DNA of 64,000 nucleotides, from NCBI GenBank assembly GCA_018257865.1, contig JAEUBA010000060.1, positions 62,001 to 126,000 of the forward strand, written 5' to 3'. The stretch comes from Stereocaulon alpinum. Taxonomy: Eukaryota; Ascomycota; Lecanoromycetes; Lecanorales; Stereocaulaceae. The translations under genes were made by a program, and so were the position numbers. Numbering within the stretch: position 1 is the stretch's first letter; each line of letters opens with the position of its first letter. Below, piece by piece: positions 56,923 to 64,000 of the stretch. The notes beneath the pieces were generated by a model that searched no databases, had not been told where the DNA came from, and worked only from the letters and a program-made list of their open reading frames with translations.

Positions 56923-59096
56923 TCATCGATAGACGGGTCCGCCATATGGCTGTGCGTAGTCGTAGCCGTTCCCGCCTCCTCTACCACCAGCGCGGTAATA
57001 GTCCTCATCGTTCTGGTACTCATTACGTCTTGGCGGTGGTCTATCCTCAAAGCTACCGCGGTCGTGTCTCCTCGGGCTCTCGCAGTATATCCTAGCTTCT
57101 TCTTCAGCCTGCCGTCTCGCCCGCTCAGCACGTTCTCTAGCGTTCTTCTCAAAGTGTCTTCGTGTATCCGACTCATCGTAGATAGCTTCTGGGGCACCAC
57201 CAACAGGACCAGACGAGGGAGGTACGTAGGCACTTGGTGTATAGCCGCGGACGTCTCCTTCTGATCGTCGGAAGTCCTGGGTCGAACCGCGGCTGAATGA
57301 TGGGCTGCGGTGGCGCCGTCCAGCGTTGCTAGGGGCGCGGTGGTGATTGTGGACCTCAGCTTTTGGAACCTCGACTGGTCGGGATTGCCCAACGATAACG
57401 GGGCGGGCGCGGGCTGTCGAGTCTGAGCGGCTTGGTTTTGGGGCATTTGATTCCGAGCGTGGTTTCGGGAAGTCCTTCGCTCTATTCTCGTCTTCGTATT
57501 GTTTGCCGACACCAGGCATGGCACTGTAGGGCTTCCGTTCGCGCTCAATAGGATTTGTAGATGGTGGTGGCATGGGAGGGTTGGTATCGTCAACAGCGCA
57601 TTCGGAGGGGATGTTTGAGTAGGGTTTCCTTTCACGTTCGAGGTTGGAGGGATTGTAGGTGGTATCTGAGGCGGTCGTAGTTGAGGGTAAACTGAAGCTG
57701 ACGCTTGCACGTTGATTCTGGGGGGGAGAAGTCTGATCCATGGTGGGCGTAGATTTTTGCGGTGGTGAGCCTTGGTGAGTCCGGGGCTCGTCACGGCTTG
57801 AGCGTCGTGGAAGATCGACAGCTGCATGCTCTGAGATGGAATCCTCGATACGGTCACGGGTTGCTTCATCTGCATGGCCTGGGAATAATCTCCTTGAGAT
57901 TTCTTTCGGGAATCTCTCCTTCTTATCGTCTGGGTTGCTGATCGGCATCTCGAGCACTGCCTTTTGTAGCCTTTCGAACTCTTCTTCAGGATGTGCTTTG
58001 ATAAGGAGAGTGACCCATCTTTCAAAGCCCACTGGTGTGAGGCCAGGAATATCTGGTCGTTCGTCGTATTTTTCTTGAACAAGATGGTGCTGACATGAGA
58101 GGTCCCGATACATTCGAGATATTGAAGAACGTTCGTCATCGAAGACCGCTAGTGAACATATCAGTCAAATTTACTAAGACATTCAATATGACAACATACT
58201 TGACCATGGATACCTCTCATTGGCCAGCTTGACCTCTTCGTAATACTTTTGCATCTTGGTCGGCGTAATCACAATGCTATGATGAGGCTCATAGTCTTCG
58301 ATCTGCGTCACTTGGTTAGAACTCCAATGGTTAATACATATTGAATCTTCGAACGTACTATGTGCACAGCGAGGCCACGTAATAATTGACCAAGCCTGGC
58401 TGTAGGATGACCTTCCTCGTCAAACAGTTGGCCCCATATCCTCTCCAATGTAGTCTCCTCTTTACTCGTTGAGAGTCTCGAAGGGCCTTTCGGTCTAGTA
58501 GGCTTCTCAACCGGTTCACTCATCTGGCTTTGAGGTGATGAAGATCTTCGAGGCGGGCTGAATTGAGCGGTCTTGGGAAGTGTTGGACTAGGAGGACCTT
58601 CTGGCATAGTGAACCTTGTAGTCGACTCTGGCGAGCTATAGTTGGGGTAATCTTGATGCTTTTGTGGTGAGGGTGGGGTATAGACGGGCCGGTTCGGCAT
58701 GCTTGTCGACGTTCCAGAAGCCGTGGAGGGGGAGAGAGGAACAGGCTGTTGTATTGGTGGTGGGGGAGGCGAGAATCGGTTTTGAGAGGGGATCGGTGTT
58801 GAAGCATCAAGACCACCTGACTGGAGCTGCTTGATGACGTTTTGAGTTATCTGGGCGATCAGCTCCGGCGGGACATAATTCTGGGTCTCCTTCCCTGCTC
58901 TGTCGAAAGCCGAAGTGACAGCCTCGTCCACCTTCTGAGGCGGGGCGACGTGACTTCGTTCTGGCATCGCTGAGTCGTCCCGGGCATATGACTGTGACTT
59001 TGGACGTTGTTTTGATGTTTGTGCCTCGAAGTAACCGTTATCGCGGTTGACCTGCGTACCGGGGTCGGTATAATGAGTAGGTTGTTCGTAAGCCAT
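56923..59096 (-). CDS. DUF7514 protein, 688 aa, three exons
   Basis: Exons 59096-58359, 58302-58200 and 58148-56923; introns of 56 nt (donor GTACGT) and 51 nt (donor GTATGT), in phase. The first 200 residues are Pro/Ser/Gln rich and disordered. The conserved domain spans the three exons: TTLERIWGQLFDEEGHPTAR, GQLLRGLAVHIIEDYEPHHS, KYYEEVKLANERYPW and MYRDLSCQHHLVQEKYDERP, matching my memory of the DUF7514 family. The C-terminal half is disordered with Arg-rich parts and an RGGRGGG tract that could bind RNA. The molecular role is unknown. No damage; it looks like a conserved core gene. Confidence 0.82.
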
Positions 59097-60319
59097 CTCA
59101 CCTTGCTTGGCAAGGTAGGCGCAACGGGTACCTAGCAGCCTTGAGGGTTGTCGGAGTGGCGGTAGGATGTGGTTTGAAGCTGGTGTGTACAGCTATAAAA
59201 GAGTTCGCATGACTTGCAGTAGTATGTAGCAGGATAGGTGTCAAAAGACGGTCGTTTGCGTTGGCGCGATGGACGATGGGACTGTAGGCTGGCCGATGGG
59301 GCGATGATGTAGGAGTCCCGCGCTCCTAAGGCTACTCTATTCCGGGACTGAAACGTGGGTTGGAGATTCTGAAGCAAAGGTGGAAAGCGTGGGAGTTGAT
59401 TATGGCTGCCGTCGATCAGTATAAACAAGCCCTACTAGAGTTATGATTGGTCATATGGAGCTGCAGCAGTCCTTCGCTTGCGCCCCGTTCTCCTGACAGT
59501 AATCAGTAATCCCTTGGATCCCTGCCATCAGCAGCCGCGATGACGCATCCAAGTCCACTAAATGGACGCCAACCTCGCCATCGGGCGGCTGATCATTTGC
59601 CTTGCTGCCCAAAAGGCAAGATACACTTTCCAACGGCATCTACTAACCATCATCATAAGACTGCGATGGATAAGTTGACTGTTCTACGTCGACTGCTTCA
59701 ACTAAGTATCAGGTCTACGCGAGTGTCGAAAGGGCATGTGATGGCCCCTTAGGAAAGGACTTCGAAACAAGGGGATCGGGGTCAGCCGACAGGGTCTATT
59801 ACCATCCTCAACTCCACTGGCCGGCTTTTGCTCTACGTATAGATAGATGTTGCAGCTTCTGGCAAATGGTGTTGGATATCGCGTCTCAGGCACTTCCTTC
59901 GAGCGCCTGCGCCCCTGCGCTCTTCTTACTCCCCCATAATCTAGTGGCCTACGTGGCTCTTTTACTGCGCCACGATTCTCCCGATCCAGGCGTTCGTTTC
60001 ACATTCTCCTTCCTATAGCGGCTCTGGCATGAGACTTTCCTACATGTCTATTACAAACGAATTGGTCGACTCGTGCTTCTTCAACAATATTGGTACTTTC
60101 ACTGCACATCTCCTGAGGTTGATATCAAAGTAATCCGTCTATTGACCTGTCTGATGTTCCAGTGTTCTGCAAGCCAGAGCTTATGGTACATATCTATCTA
60201 TTGAATCGCTCATTTCCATTCCTCCATAATCATTCCGCATGTTCGCAGGATTTGGTTTTTGCTTCACCACCATCTGCCTAGATAAGTTCGTTCGAATCTA
60301 GAGTGCCGTGACCATGGCA
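59097..60319. other. Intergenic, 1.2 kb
   Basis: Upstream region of the DUF7514 gene and 3' flank of the Stc1-domain gene. Pyrimidine tracts but no supported gene, tRNA or repeat. Confidence 0.4.
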
Positions 60320-61631
60320 TCAAATTGAGAAGTATTCATCTTCTTCGTCGTCGTCGTCGTCTGAATTGTCATAGGAAACGGTACGTCCCTCATAGGTTGG
60401 CTTCGCAATAGGCGCTCTTTGACCTCCAAGCTTTGCGAACTTGGCCGTGGCATTTTTCTACTCAAGCTAATTAGCCCTGAACTTTGATACAGGGAATACT
60501 CTGTACTGACGAAAGCCTTTTCATTCAAAGCCTTGGCATTGTGCGAGCGCTCGGCAGTTGTAGTGTTGTCTGACTCTTCTCCATCGTCTTCATCGTCACT
60601 GGCTGTCGTAGATGGCGAACGAGTTCTCTGATGTGGATTTCCATCGCCGTCATAGCCAGTAAATCGAGCCCTAGATGTTGAGTTGGCGGTGCTGCCACTA
60701 TAGCTACCGCCCACAGCTTGCCAAGCCTTGAGTTTTGCAGAAGATACACCAGCGTATGCCGGTCTAGAACTGGCTGTGGACGCATTGGTCGACTGTCGGC
60801 TTGCCGAAGGTCTGGAGCTGTGCTCATTGGTAGAAGTGTTGTGATTGGCGAGGTTCTCTTGGTTGAGCTCGTAGGGCACTCCGCCAGCCTCACTCTCGTC
60901 GAACTCCGACTAAAACATGTTATTGCTTGTCCTAGCTTAGGGAACAAGCAAGACCCACGTCCTCATGAGCGTTGCTGATTTCATCGTCGAACTCCTCGTC
61001 TTCCTGCATCTTTTTGAGCTCGTAGAAGTCCTTGGCTGTGCCTTCTATAGGGTCTTCAGCCTGGTGATCGTAAACGCATTCCATACATCTCTGCAATGAC
61101 GTGAGCCTCCTGGTGGCCATGATCGCATTGTAGTCACAACACACTTACCGCCCGGTCTGGGTCCTTGCGTTGTGCCTTAGTGAACCCGTCTAGACCCTTG
61201 ACTTTCAAACACATAATGCACTCCAGCTCGGTCACCTGTATGGGAGTACAATGGCGACAGCGGCGCCATGGTACATCCTGGAGTGTTTCAATATCGATTT
61301 GACCGGCAACGATGGCAGATTTGATCTCTTTCTGATTGACCTCAGAGAACAAGGAAGTCTTGAGTAATTTTCGGCATTCCCAGCAGCGTAGCCTGGATCG
61401 TGGATATCAGTGCTAGTAATGGTGTAAGAAGTGTTGATGAACTCGTCTTACTTGTTGGGTAATACAAGAGCGTCGATCCTAATAGTGTGATCAGCTTGTA
61501 CCTCAGGGACACCAGAAGAGAGCAAGCAACGAGGTGATAGAGACATATGACACTCACTGTTTCTTCTTGTGTGGTGTCCATCCACGGTTATAGGCAGAGG
61601 TGAGTTTCGGGGGTCCCCTAGAACCCACCAT
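60320..61631 (-). CDS. Stc1-domain protein, 337 aa, six exons
   Basis: Exons 61631-61558, 61478-61452, 61392-61149, 61090-60959, 60909-60511 and 60457-60320; introns of 79, 59, 58, 49 and 53 nt, every phase consistent. The N-terminal 110 residues carry four CxxC knuckles: LRCWECRKLL, WRRCRHCT, LECIMCLKVKGLDGFTKAQR and RCMECVYDH, the arrangement of the Stc1 domain (tandem LIM-like zinc fingers). In fission yeast Stc1 links RNAi to the heterochromatin methyltransferase complex; whether this larger filamentous-fungus protein does so is untested. The C-terminus is Ser/Asp rich and ends DDDDDEEDEYFSI. Confidence 0.85.
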
Positions 61632-64000
61632 AGTCCTATTGAAGAGTGGCTTCCGCTGGAGGTCAGAGTTGAGACTACTGAATGCTACTAGCGGATGTAG
61701 TTGCCTTTGATGTAGAAATTGGCGCGTTGTTTCCAGGTTGGAAGATGGATGTAGATGAAATCGATGTGAAGTGACGAGAGTCGATGTGGGAGTGTATAGA
61801 TGGGTGCAATGAGATGTGTAGAAGTGAGTTGATTGCAGGGCTGCAGTCGGTAAACTGAGGTGGTATCTAAAGAAGGCGCAGCAGTCTCTTCAGTTTGTTA
61901 GGTTTGCTGGAACAGTAGCACGAGCTAAGTTGCAAGCGTCTTGATCTGATGGTGAAAGAGAGAAAATTCAGTAGGACGAGACGCTGGAAGGTAGTGGGAG
62001 ATTGGATCGGAGGTGGTGGTTTCCTAGAAGGAATTCGTTGTGAGGTAGGAGGTTGCTGAGAGGCTAAATTTGCCATCTTTGGTATTGACATATCAACTTC
62101 ACACAGACAACATTCACTTCGCTACTCCAAAGCCCGCACACCGCTACCACCCTCACATTATGAATGGAGCTTCTTGACAGAATTTCGCCACAGCGACAAC
62201 CAACATCACACTTTCACTGCAAAAGCATCACTCCGATCCTTGCATGTCTCAATTTCCAAGATGAGGACAAAGGCGATGGCGAGGTGCAGCACGATCATGG
62301 GTTCATACGCGTCCGTGCCGACTCGCAGTACGAAATGAGTACGCAAGTACCCGTCAAATGGTATTCGCGATTGGTTCCTCTTGAATACGACATGCTTCAC
62401 GCGTTCAGGTAATGTGTGGGTACTGCACGATCGATATTTGCCTCAAGTCACTTGTATGCGTGTTTGAGCGTGTAATATCAAGCCTGTTCATCGAACATCT
62501 GGGGTAATAGGCTAAGTCCACTCGCAATGACTTCACTTTGGCCCGCAATGTCTCCAACTGCTGCTCTCCATGTCTAGATCAACCTCTGCTGGCTGTAGCT
62601 TAGTAGCTGAGCCCAAACTCGCCTCACGAACCATTCACGGTGGTATTAGAGCTCACAAGCCTCCCCCGCCTTTCGCTTGTTGTCCGGCTACTTTGGGCAC
62701 AGACACATTGGGCCATGGAGCGATCGTCAGACTTATGCAGGCTAAGAAGGTGGACAAAGATTTGGTTTGATTCCGCATTCCGCATTAATTATTGACAATT
62801 TTGACGACATCGAGGATCACGACGGCAATACGAATAGCTAGTTACTGTAACTCATCAGTAATTTGAAGCTGTCACAGAGAGAGTAGTTATTAACGGGAGG
62901 CTGGCAACAATGATCGGCAGAGGCTCGAGAGGCTCCTAAGAATAAGAAGATGATCGCCAATGATGGATTCCTTCCAATATCCAGACTGGTGGGATGCCGG
63001 TACTCCCCGACAACCCGTCCCAATTGACAGCGACTTCAACCAATGAGCGTTATCGCCAGCACGCCAACTCGCGTCCCGCCAATTGGATAGTCAGGAACAG
63101 ACAATCCTACAGGGATACATTAGTGCAACTGCCAAGACGAAACAATCTGAACATTCGGCAGGGACAGGGTTTCTATCTTGATTTGTGATACTAACTTAAG
63201 GTAACTAGCGGAGGACCAGCAGCAGACGCCGGCTCAGGGCCGATCCCGCAGTCAACGGAAAAAGGAGAAAAGAACGTCCACGGCAGCGCCATCCAAAAGC
63301 CGCAGTGACATCGGTTTGCAGGCATTAATGTGTTGTCGTCAGCACATGATGATCAGCCTGGTGCATCCTTTCTGCAGGAAGTCGTTCCCTTTGATGCCAT
63401 TGCCCGAAGGTACGTAGCGCAATGTGGCGATTGTTTCTGTTGAGGCATTTGATCGCTGTCTCTGAAGAGAATTGAAAATAGATGAATCGAAGATTGGTAA
63501 GGGGTTCAAGGGAGCGACAGGTGATTCGGGGTTCACTGAGCCTGTTTACCCTACGCATTTACATGATAGCGCAAGTCTAAACGATCCCTTATGATGGGCA
63601 AAGCGTAGGCCGGTAACTATCTGTGATGAAAAGCGTTGCCCTTGCTGACTGAATTGGGGCATTTCCCCTTAGCAAGTCTTAGCATACTTTATAGATTAGA
63701 GCTCTAGTGGCTTAGTGGCAAATTGGGGGCGAGGGCAGTTGGTCTTAGCTAGAGTCAGCTAGAGTGCCTAGACTCCCTAAGGATCTAAGTGTGTCTAGCC
63801 TGCTCCTGTGGTGGATAACCACGTTTCTACGCAGCTTTTTCGCGGGGGGGCCAACCCAAAGAGGATTCTAATTAGAGACCGCCCTGGTTTCATCACATCA
63901 CGCTTAGCTCACCTCCCCAATTGCTCCCCCTGCAATGCCAATAACGGGCACGCTCCATCTCTCTACCCTCAACCCTCACTTCGATCATGTCTTGAACCCT
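61632..64000. other. Right edge, only weak open frames
   Basis: A plus-strand frame at 62164-62412 (ATG, MELLDRISPQRQPTS, ending before a GTAATG that could be a donor) and one at 62570-62770 (ATG, ending KKVDKDLV) are possible small genes or exons. Neither has a recognisable domain. From 62800 to 64000 I see nothing supported. Confidence 0.35.

Noticed and set aside
56889..58139. A 416-codon minus-strand frame overlapping the DUF7514 gene
   Set aside because: The other frame carries the conserved domain and joins upstream exons in phase; this one is its shadow.
1..64000. tRNA, rRNA, snRNA or riboswitch genes
   Set aside because: No cloverleaf with the usual A- and B-box sequences or other RNA signature was noticed by eye; a covariance-model scan would be decisive.

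Overview
The window looks like a repeat-rich accessory region of a filamentous ascomycete (Pezizomycotina). Introns are short (about 45-105 nt) with GTRAGT-type donors, CTRAC-type branch sites and YAG/AAG acceptors. The gene families are fungal: DUF3435 tyrosine recombinase, DUF3723, fungal NLR, Clr5-associated, Stc1, DUF7514 and bZIP. One stretch shows the C-to-T decay expected from repeat-induced point mutation (RIP). I cannot place the class. All spliced models were worked out by eye from splice consensus and phase, with no expression data.

Layout. 0-12 kb: a Clr5-associated gene with an internal stop, an apparently intact Tc1/mariner element, a bZIP factor, a dead hAT element with its 8-bp target duplication, an unknown three-exon gene and an unknown gene with three in-frame stops. 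12-18 kb: a small membrane protein, one copy of a duplicated gene family, and a 3.0-kb TIR element sitting exactly at a TA in a minisatellite and holding a RIP-degraded NLR-N-terminus-like gene. 18-25 kb: ferric reductase, a pseudokinase and a DUF3723 protein. 25-40 kb: the second copy of the duplicated family, a C2H2 factor, coiled-coil proteins, a broken ferric reductase, a MADS-like factor, a small surface-type protein, a J-domain protein and dispersed minisatellites. 40-44 kb: a six-exon DUF3435 tyrosine recombinase with all catalytic positions but two in-frame TAGs. 44-50 kb: a large palindrome, then a caspase-like gene tail to tail with a NACHT NLR. 50-56 kb: a second DDE transposase, a decayed companion ORF, a foldback element and an intact PD-(D/E)XK nuclease-like gene. 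56-62 kb: a DUF7514 protein and an Stc1-domain protein, both clean multi-exon genes of core-genome character. 62-64 kb: little that can be supported.

How the parts may fit. DUF3435, DUF3723, ferric reductase and NLR together in about 32 kb match the gene content of Starship giant transposons. The recombinase reads toward lower coordinates, as a captain at the right edge of an element extending left would. If so, it is probably an immobile relic, because the recombinase frame carries two stops. No element boundary was found. The NLR/caspase-like pair could be a regulated-cell-death module; that is inference.
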